Under the pieces are notes generated by a model. That model was not told where the DNA came from, did not search any database, and saw nothing but the letters and a program-made list of their open reading frames with translations. Position numbers and translations under genes: made by a program. From Streptomyces jeddahensis (GTDB lineage: Bacteria > Actinomycetota > Actinomycetes > Streptomycetales > Streptomycetaceae): a stretch of DNA of 64,000 nucleotides. Location of the stretch: contig NZ_LOHS01000164.1 of NCBI RefSeq assembly GCF_001642995.1, positions 1 through 64,000 on the forward strand. The letters are read 5' to 3'. Positions 16,097 to 25,914 of this stretch are shown piece by piece (within the stretch, counting starts at the first letter, position 1; every line of letters starts with the position of its first letter).

Positions 16097-17771
16097 CCTC
16101 CCCGTTTCGCTTCGCGTGGCTGAGTTGGTCGGATCGTGGTGAAGCGGTGGTTTCGGTTGCTCGTGGCTGCTGGGCATGGCTGGGGCCCGACGCTCGGGTC
16201 GGGTTCTCCAGGGTTCCTCGGGTCGTGGGTGGTCAGGGGCGGTGCCGCGGTTCAGGTGGCCGGCCGTGGCAGGGCCGTGAGGCGGGCGAATGCGCTGGTC
16301 AGCGTTTCGCCAGGGCCACGTTGCGGAGATCCTCAGGTGCAGGCGGCGACCGCCGCGGGTGATGCGGGCAGCTGCGTGCAGCAGCCGGTAGCGGAGCTTC
16401 TTCGTCTCGGCGGTGGCCAGTTCGCCTTCCAGCAGCAGAGTGCGCATCCAGGCGAGCAGGTCGAGGGCGGTCAGGGCCAGCTCCAGCCAGGCGGTGTTGA
16501 TGGCGAAGTGTCGCGAGGGAAAGCGGCCGAAGCCCGTGGTCTTGCCGCAGCGGATGCGGTCCTCGACGCGGGCGTGCGCCCGGTGGCGTACTTCCAGGTG
16601 CTGCAACGAGCCTTCGCCGTAGGGGGTGTCGGTGAGGAAGACCTGGTGGCGCATGCCTTCGTCGAGGTCGAACAGGGACAGTTGGGCGCCGGGATGCGGG
16701 TGCTCACGCCGCACGATGATCCGCGTGCCGTCGGGGTGGCCGTCCAGGTCCACAAGGCCGGTCAGCTCGGCGACCTCCGCGCCGGTGCGCAGGGAGCCTT
16801 CCTTCTCCAGCGCGGGATGCCAGACGTGTTCGGGCAGGGCGCGGATCGCGCGGCGGACCGGTTCGGTGACGGGATGACCGACCGAGAAGGACGTGTGGAT
16901 GCCGCGCGAGCGCAAGCGGCGCAGGTGGGTCAGGAATGCCTTCGCGCTTCCGGCGCTGTCGGTGCGGATGAGGATGTCGGTGCCGTGGCGGTGGGCGTCG
17001 GGGATCTGGGCCAGGGCCTGATCGAGGACAGCGATGTGATCGGCGGCGGTGTTGGCCCCGGCGATGCCCGGCCGCAGTACTCCGGCCAGGGCTTCTCCGG
17101 TGTTGTCCAGGAAGCACAGCAGCGGGTGGTAGCCGAAGCCGCGTTTATAGGTGGCCGCCGCCTGCTCCTTCTCGGAGTGACAGGTGACGAGTGTGGCGTC
17201 GATGTCCAGGACCAGGCCCGCAAGGTCGCGTCCGCCCGCGTGGGCCGTGGGTATCCCAGGGCCGGTGTCGGCAGCCTGCATCCAGGCGACTTCGCGGGCG
17301 GCGGCGCGGGCCGCCCGCAGTGCCGCGAGGGCGGCAGGATCGATGCCGGCCAGCAGCCGCCAGGCGGTCGGAGTGGAGGCCACCGGACCGAACACCTCGG
17401 CCTGATCGCGCAGTAGAGCCAGGTCCGTGATGGCCTCGCCGCCGTCGGCGAGCATCACCGCCAGATCCACCGCGATTCTTCCAGGGGCGTGCCCGGTACC
17501 GCGTGGCCGCAGCCGACGCAGAGCGTCGGTGAAGGATGCGGTCAGGCCGGTGGCGTCGGCGAGATCGGCCAGCAGGCGGGACCCAGCGTGGTTGATCACC
17601 CCGCGCCCGTCGGACGAGACGACGAGCCTGGGGCGCGACCCGGTAGTGTGCACGCAGAAAGTGCCTTCCTGCTGGAACGACGACCTTAGACAAGCCTCAT
17701 CGTCCCAGCTCAGAAGGCACTTTCGCGTTTCCGCTCAAGATCCGGACACCGTGGCAAGTGAAACGCGCAGG
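16097..17771 (-). mobile_element. IS1380-family insertion sequence with 4-bp target duplication
   Basis: Ends are defined by sequence. The target duplication CTAC sits at 16093-16096 and 17772-17775. The left terminus CCTCCCCGTTTCGCTT and the right terminus (reverse complement) CCTGCGCGTTTCACTT match at 13 of 16 positions. The transposase is on the minus strand. The 1675-bp length and 4-bp duplication are typical of IS1380. It inserted into the IS5-type transposase gene. Confidence 0.88.
16252..17653 (-). pseudogene. IS1380-family transposase, 3'-frameshifted
   Basis: Nearly full-length DDE transposase of about 465 codons (LVVSSDGRGVINHAGSRLL, LDIDATLVTCHSEKEQAAAT, GTDILIRTDSAGSAKAFLTH, GFGRFPSRHFAINTAWLEL). 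Near the end ISATWPWR is followed in another frame by TLTSAFARLTALPRPAT and a stop at 16252-16254. One base is missing near 16311, so the tail is out of frame and the annotated open frame runs on into the IS5 flank. The catalytic core is intact, so activity may not be lost. Confidence 0.8.
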
Positions 17772-17775
17772 CTAC

Positions 17776-18168
17776 CGGTACTCAACCAATCACCAGGTCG
17801 TCATCGATGCGGACACCCGGCTCGTGGTCGCCGTGAGCCGACCGGTGCCCCGCAACCGCAACGACTGCAAAGCATGGGAGCTATCCGGCGCGAAGGAAGC
17901 CGTCGGCAGCACCACGGTGATCGCGGACGGTGGCTACCGGGGCACCGGCCTGGTCATCCCGCACCGCCGCGAGCGTGGCCAGGCCGAACTGCCTGCCTGG
18001 AACGAAGAGCACAACGCCTCGCACCGCAAAGTCCGCGCCCGCGTCGAGCACGCCTTCGCCCGGATGAAGGGCTGGAAGATCCTGCGCGACTGCCGTCTGA
18101 AGGGAGATGGCGTCTACCACGCCATGCTCGGCATCGCCCGCCTGCATAACCTCACCCTCGCCGGGTGA
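17776..18168 (+). pseudogene. IS5-family transposase, C-terminal part
   Basis: Continuation of the transposase after the IS1380 insertion: RYSTNHQVVIDADTRLVVAV, VIADGGYRGTGLVIP (second Asp) and RVRARVEHAFARMKGWKILR (ARVEH carries the DDE Glu). The frame ends at 18166-18168 near the element's right terminus. It cannot be translated with the N-terminal half while the insertion remains. Confidence 0.85.
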
Positions 18169-18225
18169 CCGGCCAACGACAGATCCGCCACCATGTCGTA
18201 GGTCATTTACGGGACAACCTTTAGA

Positions 18226-18633
18226 GGCGATGGCCGTGCTGCTCGGTCAGAAACCTGACAGCCGGTCGCAAGATCACAAATGGCTCCCGTCCGATCCGTC
18301 CTACCGGCTCCCACTCGCCCCGTCCGGAATAGCCCCTCCTTTGCAGCGCCCGTCTGCAAGCCAGCGTGCACCGTCCACCTGCCCGTCACCGCGGGGAACG
18401 ATCAACTCACCCACGGGAAACAATCTTGAAAACGCTTCATTCGCCCTGCTCAACCCCACTCGTGAACACCCCGGAGGTGCCCCCCTGTCAGATCGCCGGC
18501 GCTGAAGGGCCGGCCTCTCGGCTCAGGCACCGCCGTCGCAGTTCTGTCCCGAGAGCAGCGCGAAAGAGCGTTTTCGCGGAGAAGGTGTCCTGGGTGTGGC
18601 TATTTATAGGCCACCTCTGCCTACCGTCGCCTC
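18226..18633. other. Spacer between IS end and TniQ remnant
   Basis: About 400 bases with no coding frame I recognise. Near 18600 there is an AT-richer stretch (GGCTATTTATAGGCCA) that could be promoter-like for the frame at 18634. No repeats or RNA genes were noted. Confidence 0.35.
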
Positions 18634-19630
18634 GTGTCGCAGCCCACCAGCGGGTCTCCGGGACGAGCCCGTACGCCCAGCACACCGCCTAACCCGTCGG
18701 ATCTGCCGATCAGGGTTCCGATGGTCCAGGGCGAGAGCAACGCCTCGTACCTCGCCCGCACCGCCACTGCGAACGGGCTCGAGCTGCCGCGCCTGCTGAA
18801 GGCGCTGCACCAGGAGCGGCTGCCACGAAATGCGGCGGACGTGCTCCCCGCCCGGCAGGAAGTCATGGTCAGCGCTGAGGCGATGGCGCGCCTGTCCGGG
18901 CTCGTGGAACGCGATGGGGAGCAGCTGCAGCGCTCCCTTCCCGGTCTCCAGGCCGAGAAGCTGCTGGACGCCGCCGCGGGCACCGTACGCATCATCGCGT
19001 GGCCCAAGGAGCCGGGCGCCGCTCCGCTGAAAGCCTGCCCTCTGTGTGTGGAGGAGGGGGCGTGGCTGGTCGCGGCCGGGCGCCGGTGGCGGCCCTGCGG
19101 CTGCGGCCGGCGATGGCAGTGCGGCGACGACGGCGGTATCTCATCGACACCGCACCGGTCCCCGACATCGCACACGCTCTCCAGCGGCACCGGGCCTTCA
19201 ACCACCGCCTGGGACCGGCCGGGGACGCGCTCGTGGCCGACGCGCACCGGTGACGCTGTGGTGGTGGGCCTCCAAGCAAGTCGCCCGGGAGGTGTGGCGG
19301 GAGCGGGAGAACGCACTGCCGTCGGCCCCAGGCTGCGACGCCGCCAGGCCGCCCCGGCCGTCGTCTACCCCGAAGCGGTCGACCTCGCCGAAGCGATGGA
19401 CCAATAGGAAGAGCTACGCGGCAAGACCGGTGTCTCGCCAGACGACTGGCTCGCGCAGGTCGCTGCTCAGTTCGGCGTACCCGGCATGGCTGCCGGCCCT
19501 CCACCACCAGGTCGGCGACCGCGGCCCTTTCCGGGCGAACTCCTGCCTGCGGTGGGTGTTCGGCTGGCACCTCACCTCCACCACCGAGCTGTGCCCCTAC
19601 TGCCGCGGCCGCGAACTCGGCTGCCGTTGC
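18634..19630 (+). pseudogene. TniQ-like transposition accessory protein, frameshifted remnant
   Basis: The first about 160 codons resemble the TniQ family: PIRVPMVQGESNASYLARTA, LEKLLDAA-type helices, then the zinc-ribbon-like CPLCVEEGAWLVAAGRRWRP. After about 19130 the similarity continues only in other frames (DTAPVPDIAHALQRHRAFNH, then WASKQVAREVWRERENA, then TSTTELCPYCRG), so there are several frameshifts. The remnant ends where the truncated IS110 transposase begins. It may derive from a Tn7-like or Streptomyces TniQ/HTH locus. Confidence 0.6.
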
Positions 19631-19639
19631 TTGTTGGTC

Positions 19640-20460
19640 AGACCCGAGGAGGCGGGGATCGGTGCGACCCCTGCGAAGGAGGCGAAGGCCGCTTCGCAGC
19701 GGAACCGGCCCGGGTGCGACCAACTGACCAGTATCTCCGTTGCGGTGATCGCGCCGATGCCGAGCAACTCCAATAGTCCTGGCCCATGTTCGTGAACGAG
19801 CTGAAGGAGCTCTCTCTCCAGCTCGCGGGCCTCGACCTGCAGATGGCGGATGCGCTGGGCGGTGGAACGCAGTGCACGGATGGTCATGCGGTGCTCCGTG
19901 GACAGCGCGGAGCAGTCAAGGAGGCCCGCGCAGTGCGTGACCTGTGCGGGTCGGCTCAGACGGCGCAGTTCCGCGCGGAGGTCGTCCCGCGCGGAGATGA
20001 TCAGAGCCTTGAGCTGGTTGATGGCCGCGGTAGAGGCGTGCACGGCGCCCTGCCGGGCGGCCAGCAGCACGCGCATGGCCTCGCTTTCTCCGCGTTTGCG
20101 GGGCTGGATGACGTGCTCCGTGGCCAGGGCCTCGCGAGCCGCGCGAACAGCGTCGAGCATGTCCGTTTTCCGCTCGCCGCGGACCGGCGGACGCTTGGGG
20201 CGGCAGACCTCAACGACCTGTTCGCCAGCATCTTCGAGGAAGGCAGCGAGGCCAGCGCCGTAGCTTCCTGTTCCTTCGAGCGCCCAGCAGCGTCGGCCGG
20301 GCACGTGTGCAGGCGAAGTCGAGAAGACGCCAATAGCCGCGGCCGTGAGCGGGTGCCTCCGTGGTCTCCAGGACAGCCACGATGGGGCTGACGACAGCGC
20401 AGCAAGCGTGTCGCGGTGGGTGTCGACACCGATGACGCCGTCGACGTGTTCTGCGAGCAT
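19640..20460 (-). pseudogene. IS110-family transposase, 3'-truncated
   Basis: Starts at ATG 20460 with GVIGVDTHRDTLAA (first DEDD Asp). It continues with WALEGTGSYGAGLAAFLED (Glu), GERKTDMLDAVRAAREAL (Asp) and the C-terminal Transposase_20 helix-hairpin-helix LLGIGAITATEILVSW, but is cut at about 19640 just after AGVAPIPASSG. The about 33 residues between the first two motifs are read in a shifted frame: the native residues (VVSPIVAVLETTEAP) are present in the neighbouring frame. Two compensating indels near 20395 and 20300 are therefore present. Inactive remnant. Confidence 0.8.
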
Positions 20461-21106
20461 GGTCACGCGGTTGTTCTCTCCGGGTCGGATGGCCGTGGTC
20501 GGCGTCGGCCTGGGTGGAGTCACCACGTGGCGGAACTGTGATGAGTCACGCCGGAAGGCGGACAAGCTGCTGATCAAGCCAACGGGTGGGCCAGGCCGAC
20601 GCCCGCGTCCGGCAGACATCTCGGAGGAACGGCAGTCCCTGACGGGACGCCAGTTATTTTGCGAGTCATGCCGGATCACGAGCGCTGACCCTGGCAACAA
20701 CCCATCCCGGGCCGAAGAAGAACTCTCACAGTTATCCTCTTGGCAGTCCTGCAAGGGGACCGCTGGCCTCCGGGGCGTCGAAGAACGGGGGGCGCGGAGG
20801 GGATTGTCGGGAGCGAGGTGAGCACGAGGGCCTGCTCCGGGCACGCCGTCGGTGACACGGGGCAGTGAGGGCCGGTTCGGGCGACCGTGCCCGATCGTCG
20901 ACCTGCGCGGGCAGCGGCCGGGCGGCAGGACGGGCACCCTCCCTGGAGCTGCTTCGAACGCCGGCTCCAGCACTGGTCTCCTCTGCGAGGAGGGTGAGCG
21001 GGGACAGGCCGGCGTGGCACAGAAGGTACCCGCCCGACAGCTCGCGCTCATTGGCCTGGCGCCGCCCAATTGACTGCACTTGGGCGGCTCCGTGACCGGT
21101 GAATGC
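20461..21106. other. Spacer with no recognisable feature
   Basis: About 650 bases between the IS110 remnant and the ABC binding-protein gene. Open frames cross it but show no family resemblance, and no convincing hairpin or repeat was found. Confidence 0.4.
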
Positions 21107-22201
21107 TCAGCCGTTCGGCCCTGCTGGGCTCGTGGTGGTCTTGAAGCCCTCGGTCTTGTTGGCCTGGATGGCGAAGTCATTGGTGAACGTCTTGCTGAGG
21201 TCCACCGACGACTTCACGTCCCCGACCAGCTTCTCCGTCGCCAAAGAGGTCTTCGGACCGCCGGACGGCATGATGCCGTCTGGGAGGAACTGACCCTTGT
21301 CCTCCTTGAGGGCTGCGATGTAGTCGGCCTTGGTCACCAACTGGTTCGACACGAACGACGCCGGCAGCTTGTTCGCGATGTCGGCCGCGCTGTGGGAGTT
21401 GATCCAGTGCATGGTGGCGACGAGCGCGTCGACGACCTTCTGCACCGTGTCCTTGTGCGCATTCACCCAGTCGGTGCGGGCGAGCACACTGGCAGCGGGA
21501 TAGGCACCGCCCATCGCCGCCGTGGCACCTTCCGTGGTCGCCAGGTCGATCGCGGAGGTACCGACGCCCTTCTTCTCGATCGCGGCCACCGTCGGCTGCG
21601 TCGTCATGACGCAGGCGACCTTGCCGTTCTGCAGCGCGGCGATGGCGGTGGAGCCCGCGCCGACCCCGATCCGGTGGTATTGGCTGGTCTTGACGTCCTT
21701 CTTGGCGGCCAGGAACTGGGTGAGGGTGTCGGTGCCCGAACCCAGGTCGGTGACGCCGAGGGTCTTTCCCTTGAAGTCGGCCGCCGAGTGGACGCCCGAT
21801 TTCTTGGTGCACATCTCGCGCTCGCCCGGCGCGCCGGAGAGCTGGACGACGTCCTCGACGGCCTTGCCCTTCGCCTGGAATTCGATCGTGTGGTTGTACC
21901 AGGCGCCCGCCATGTCCACCTGCCCCGAGGCCATGGCTTCCTCGGCGCCGACACCGCCGTCCTGCTCGGTGCTCAGCTGGACGTCGACGCCGTATTTCTT
22001 GTAGTAGCCGAGGCTCTGGGCGAGTTGGTACGGCAGGTAGATCTGCTTGTCGATGCCGCCGACCATGAGCTTGACGGTCGGCGTGCCGCCGGAGCCGCTG
22101 CTCGCGGCGGTGCTGCTGGAGTTGCTGGAACAGGCGCTGGCCGCGCCAAGGGCGAGAACGGTGAGGAGAGACGCGGCGAGGGCGGCGGGTCGTCCGGACA
22201 T
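21107..22201 (-). CDS. ABC transporter substrate-binding lipoprotein (NMT1/SsuA-like)
   Basis: About 364 residues. The signal peptide ends in a lipobox-like LGAASAC with Cys about 24, giving a membrane-anchored lipoprotein. The body is a periplasmic-binding-protein type II fold (VKLMVGGIDKQIYLPYQLAQ, GYYKKYGVDVQLS, GKTLGVTDLGSGTD) as in nitrate/sulfonate/taurine/thiamine-precursor binders. ATG 22201 is chosen, with AAAGGA 12 nt upstream; ATG 22213 is an alternative. It is last in a three-gene minus-strand operon with the permease and ATPase. Substrate unknown. Confidence 0.88.
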   Translation of the reverse strand: MSGRPAALAASLLTVLALGAASACSSNSSSTAASSGSGGTPTVKLMVGGIDKQIYLPYQLAQSLGYYKKYGVDVQLSTEQDGGVGAEEAMASGQVDMAGAWYNHTIEFQAKGKAVEDVVQLSGAPGEREMCTKKSGVHSAADFKGKTLGVTDLGSGTDTLTQFLAAKKDVKTSQYHRIGVGAGSTAIAALQNGKVACVMTTQPTVAAIEKKGVGTSAIDLATTEGATAAMGGAYPAASVLARTDWVNAHKDTVQKVVDALVATMHWINSHSAADIANKLPASFVSNQLVTKADYIAALKEDKGQFLPDGIMPSGGPKTSLATEKLVGDVKSSVDLSKTFTNDFAIQANKTEGFKTTTSPAGPNG

Positions 22202-22273
22202 GGCTGGCCACATTCCTTTCTGAGATGGAACAGGGAAGGTACGGAGGGGTGGGACGGGGAGGAGGGGCGGCGG

Positions 22274-23155
22274 TCAGATGGTGCTGGAGGCCTCGGACGG
22301 GGCCGGCGGGCGCCAGGACAGCAGCCGGTGCTCGAGCTTGCCGATCAGCCACTCGGCGCCGAGCACGATGACCGAGATGACGAGCATCGTGGCGAACACG
22401 CCGTTGGGGTCGAAGTTGTTCTGCGCAGTCTTGATGACCAGGCCCAGGCCGCTCTGCGCGCCAAGCACCTCGCCGACCAGCGCGCCGACGATGGCGAAGC
22501 CGAAGGCGCTGTGCAGGCTGGCGATGATCCAGGTGAGTGCGGAGGGCACGGTGACGTGCCGGATGATCTGCATCTGCGAGGCGCCGAGGACCTTGGTGTT
22601 GGCGAGGATGTTGCGGTCGACCTCGCGGACGCCCTGGAAGGCGTTGAAGAAGACGATGAAGAACACCAGCACCGCGGCGAGCAGGATCTTCGGCAGCACG
22701 CCGATGCCGAACGCGACGATGAAGATGGAGCCGAGGACGATACGCGGGATCGCGTTGACCATCTTGATGTAGGGGCCGAGCACGTCGGCGAGGAAGCGGC
22801 TCCGGCCGAGCGCGACGCCGAAGATCACTCCGGTGACGGCCCCGAGGGCGAAGCCGACGAGCGCCTCCTGGATCGTGGTCCAAATGTTGGAGTAGAAGGA
22901 CCCGAACTCGGTGCCGTGCCGGAAGAGGTCGACCAGCCGCTGGGCGATGCCGGACGGCTGCCCGAAGAAGAATTTGTCGACGATCCCCCAGGTGGTGAAG
23001 GCCTGCCAGCCGCCGATGACGAAGACCGCGAGGCCGATGCGACCCGCCCACACCAGCGCGGTGCGCCGCCGGACGGCGCTCTTGGCGGCGGCCGTGGCCG
23101 AGAGCTGTGCGCCGTCCTTGACCGGTGCGGTGGAAACGGTGGACGTCGTACTCAT
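22274..23155 (-). CDS. ABC transporter permease (SsuC/TauC-like)
   Basis: A 293-residue BPD_transp_1 permease. It has about six membrane helices and the EAA-type cytoplasmic loop FFNAFQGVREVDRNILANTK ... VLGAS. ATG 23155 overlaps the TGA of the ATPase gene by 4 nt. It works with the ATPase at 23152-24012 and the lipoprotein at 21107-22201. Confidence 0.93.
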   Translation of the reverse strand: MSTTSTVSTAPVKDGAQLSATAAAKSAVRRRTALVWAGRIGLAVFVIGGWQAFTTWGIVDKFFFGQPSGIAQRLVDLFRHGTEFGSFYSNIWTTIQEALVGFALGAVTGVIFGVALGRSRFLADVLGPYIKMVNAIPRIVLGSIFIVAFGIGVLPKILLAAVLVFFIVFFNAFQGVREVDRNILANTKVLGASQMQIIRHVTVPSALTWIIASLHSAFGFAIVGALVGEVLGAQSGLGLVIKTAQNNFDPNGVFATMLVISVIVLGAEWLIGKLEHRLLSWRPPAPSEASSTI

Positions 23156-24012
23156 GCCGTACCTCCTGCGGTGCGTGCGTAGGCTCGCTCCACCTCCTCG
23201 CGCAGCGAGTCCCAGATCTGGTGCTGAAGTTCGATGAAGCGGGGCTGGAAGCGGATCTCCTGGACCGAGCCGCGCGGGCGCGGCAGGTCGATGTCGAAGA
23301 CCGCCTTGACCGAGCCGGGGCTGGACGTCATGACGACGACCCGGTCTGCGAGCGCCACGGCCTCGTCGAGGTCGTGGGTGATGAAGATGACCGACGGACG
23401 GATCTGCTCCCACAGGCCGAGCAGTTCGGTCGACATGATCGCCTTGGTCTGCACGTCCAGGGCGCCGAACGGCTCGTCCATGATCAGGATCTTGGGTTCG
23501 TTGATCAGCGCCGCGGCCATCGCCACGCGCTTGCGCATGCCGCCGGAGAGCTGGTGCGGGTAGCGGTCCTCGAACCCCGTCAGGCCCACCCGGCGCAGCC
23601 AGTCGCGTGCCGCGGTCTGGGCCTGCTGCTTGGGCACTTGGCGGAAGACCGGGCCCATCAGGACGTTGCCGAGGACCGTCTTCCAGGGCAGCAGCGCGTC
23701 GGACTGGAACATGAAGCTGACGCCGTCGGTGACGCCGTTCACCTCACGGCCGCCGACCTTGACCGAGCCCTCGCTGGGCCGGTCGAGCCCGGACACCAGG
23801 CTCAGCGTCGTCGACTTGCCGCAGCCGGTCGGGCCCACCACCGCGCAGAACTGGCCCGGCTCCACGGTGAACGAAACGTCCTGCAGTGCCGTGAACACCT
23901 CACCCGCAGGAGTCAGAAATCGTTTGGTGAGTCCTGAAATCTCGACTCGCGCGCTGTCCCGGCCGATCTTCTCGGCGAGGGGGCCTGCCGCGACATCGTT
24001 TCGCGAAGCCAT
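23152..24012 (-). CDS. ABC transporter ATPase (SsuB/TauB-like)
   Basis: A 286-residue ATPase: Walker A GPTGCGKST, Q-loop MFQSDALLPW, signature LSGGMRKRVAMAAA, Walker B ILIMDEPFGALD and switch His in THDLDEA. First gene of the importer operon. The divergent 237-bp region (24013-24249) separates it from the sensor kinase, suggesting that the two-component system controls the transporter. Confidence 0.95.
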   Translation of the reverse strand: MASRNDVAAGPLAEKIGRDSARVEISGLTKRFLTPAGEVFTALQDVSFTVEPGQFCAVVGPTGCGKSTTLSLVSGLDRPSEGSVKVGGREVNGVTDGVSFMFQSDALLPWKTVLGNVLMGPVFRQVPKQQAQTAARDWLRRVGLTGFEDRYPHQLSGGMRKRVAMAAALINEPKILIMDEPFGALDVQTKAIMSTELLGLWEQIRPSVIFITHDLDEAVALADRVVVMTSSPGSVKAVFDIDLPRPRGSVQEIRFQPRFIELQHQIWDSLREEVERAYARTAGGTA

Positions 24013-24249
24013 CTGAGGCCGTCTCCTTCCTAAGCTCGGAGGTCGAAGAAGGCAGACGCTAAAAGGCCGCTCGGTATTACGTCGCTGTTTCAGGCGTATC
24101 TTGCGTTAGTCGTGTTACCAGGGGTTCTGCGCGTTCTGCTCAGCGGGCTGGGGGGTGGGCAAGCTGCCCTCGGTGGGACACAATCACGCCACCACGGGTG
24201 CGGCGAAGGGGCCGAGCCCGGCAGCACGACAAGGGCGAAGGCACCTGTG

Positions 24250-25914
24250 ATGCCCATCCGTATCCGGATCGGCCGCGGCGGGAAGGGAAGGCTCTCCGCG
24301 CGGATCCTGGCCAACCAACTGGCCATCCTGGCCCTCACCGGAGCCATCGGCTTCATACTGTTCGCGTTCGCCCAGCGAGGCGAGATCGACCGTGCCTACG
24401 AGCAGCGGGCGCTGGCCATCGCGCAGACCACGGCCGCCGAGCCGCAGATCCAGCGGGCCCTGGAGTACGGCGGTGGCGGCGACATCGTGCAGACCGTCGC
24501 CGAACGGATCCGGAAGGCGTCGGGGGCGTCGTATGTGGTCGTGATCGACCTGCACGGCATCCGCCACTCGCACCCCGACCCGGCGCTGATCGGCGAGCCG
24601 GTGGGCGATCCGATCGTGGTGCTGGACGGCGGCACCCACGTGGGCTCCGACCAGGGCGCGACCGGGCGGTCCGCCAACGGCAAGGCTCCGCTTTACGGGC
24701 CCACGGGCACGCTGGTCGGCGAGGTGTCGGCCGGCCTCCCGGAACGCGCTGTGCTCGGCGAGCTGTGGCGGGAGCTGCCCACCTTCGGCCTGTATGCCGC
24801 GATCGCCGTCGCGCTCGGCTCGGCAGCGGCGTTCCTGCTGGCCAGTCGGCTGAAGCGGTCGACGTTCGGGCTGGAACTCGAGGAGATCGCCGGACTGCTC
24901 CAGGATCGCGAAGCCATGCTCCACGGCATCCGGGAAGGCGTGATCGCCTTCGATCCGGACGGCCGGATCACTGTGATCAACGACGAGGCCCGCAACCTGC
25001 TCGGCCTCGGCACGGCGCTCGGCAGCAGGCTCGAGGAGGTGTTGCCCGACGGGCGGCTGCGCCGCGCCCTGGACGGCACCCTGACCGGCACCGACCTGAG
25101 CGTGCTGACCGACGACCACTGCCTGGTGGTCAACCGGATGCCGGTGAGGCTGCACGGCCGTGAACTGGGCGCGGTGGTCACCGTACGCGACCGCACCGAG
25201 CTGATCGGGCTGCTGCGCGAACTGGACTCGGTGCGCGGGCTGACCGACGCCCTACGCGCCCAGCAGCACGAGTTCACCAACCGCATGCACACCGTGGCCG
25301 GGCTGCTGGACATCGGCAACCACGACGCCGCCTACCAGTACGCCGTCGAGTCGGCCGGCGCCGACCAGGCGCTGACCGAGTCCGTCCGCGAACGGATCGG
25401 CAACGCGCTCCTCGTGGGGCTGATCGTCGCCAAGACCACGGTGGCCGCGGAACGCGGGGTACGGATGGTGCTCAGTGACGACTCCGCGCTCGGCGAGGAC
25501 CCCCCGCATCTGCGCCGACTGCTGACCATCGTCGGCAACCTGCTGGACAACGCGATCGACGCGGCGGCAGGCGGACCGCCCCCGGGCGGTGGCCGCGAGG
25601 TGCGGCTTTCGCTGGTCGAGGCCGTCGACCAGGTGATGGTGCGGGTCGAGGACAGCGGCCCGGGGATTCCACCGGGCGCCGCCGAGTCGATCTTCGAGGA
25701 CGGCTGGTCGACCCGGCCCGACCGCGGCACCGCCCGGCGCGGGCTGGGGCTGGCCCTCGTGCACCGGCTGACACAGCGTCACGGCGGGACGATCACGGTC
25801 AGCGAGGGGCCGGGCGCGGTCTTCACGGTCGCACTGCCGCTGCCGGACGCCACCCGCGTACCAGCAGACGCAGAGTTCACGATGGCCTCGCCGACAAGAG
25901 GTGACCGCGGATGA
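24250..25914 (+). CDS. CitA/DcuS-type sensor histidine kinase
   Basis: 554 residues. TM1 spans about 20-42 (NQLAILALTGAIGFILFAFA), an extracytoplasmic Cache/PAS sensor 43-175, and TM2 about 180-202. A cytoplasmic PAS follows (IREGVIAFDPDGRITVINDE). The kinase core has the family-typical H-box QQHEFTNRMHTVAGLLDIG (the HEFxNRLH pattern of DcuS/CitA), the N-box NLLDNAIDAA and the G-box DSGPGIPPGA. The start is ATG 24250 (GTG 24247 adjacent). ATGA overlap with the response regulator. The ligand is probably a small carboxylate or the substrate of the divergent ABC importer; inferred. Confidence 0.92.
   Translation: MPIRIRIGRGGKGRLSARILANQLAILALTGAIGFILFAFAQRGEIDRAYEQRALAIAQTTAAEPQIQRALEYGGGGDIVQTVAERIRKASGASYVVVIDLHGIRHSHPDPALIGEPVGDPIVVLDGGTHVGSDQGATGRSANGKAPLYGPTGTLVGEVSAGLPERAVLGELWRELPTFGLYAAIAVALGSAAAFLLASRLKRSTFGLELEEIAGLLQDREAMLHGIREGVIAFDPDGRITVINDEARNLLGLGTALGSRLEEVLPDGRLRRALDGTLTGTDLSVLTDDHCLVVNRMPVRLHGRELGAVVTVRDRTELIGLLRELDSVRGLTDALRAQQHEFTNRMHTVAGLLDIGNHDAAYQYAVESAGADQALTESVRERIGNALLVGLIVAKTTVAAERGVRMVLSDDSALGEDPPHLRRLLTIVGNLLDNAIDAAAGGPPPGGGREVRLSLVEAVDQVMVRVEDSGPGIPPGAAESIFEDGWSTRPDRGTARRGLGLALVHRLTQRHGGTITVSEGPGAVFTVALPLPDATRVPADAEFTMASPTRGDRG

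Larger units (their letters stand above)
15676..18225 (+). mobile_element. IS5-family (IS427/IS1647-like) element, split by an IS1380 insertion
   Basis: Without the inserted 1675-bp IS1380 element and its 4-bp duplication the element is about 870 bp, the usual size for this group. Imperfect ends: AAAGGGGTATCCGGTAA near 15681 and TTTACGGGACAACCTTT near 18206-18222 (inverted). The transposase gene is in two pieces on either side of the insertion. Boundaries are approximate. Confidence 0.7.
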
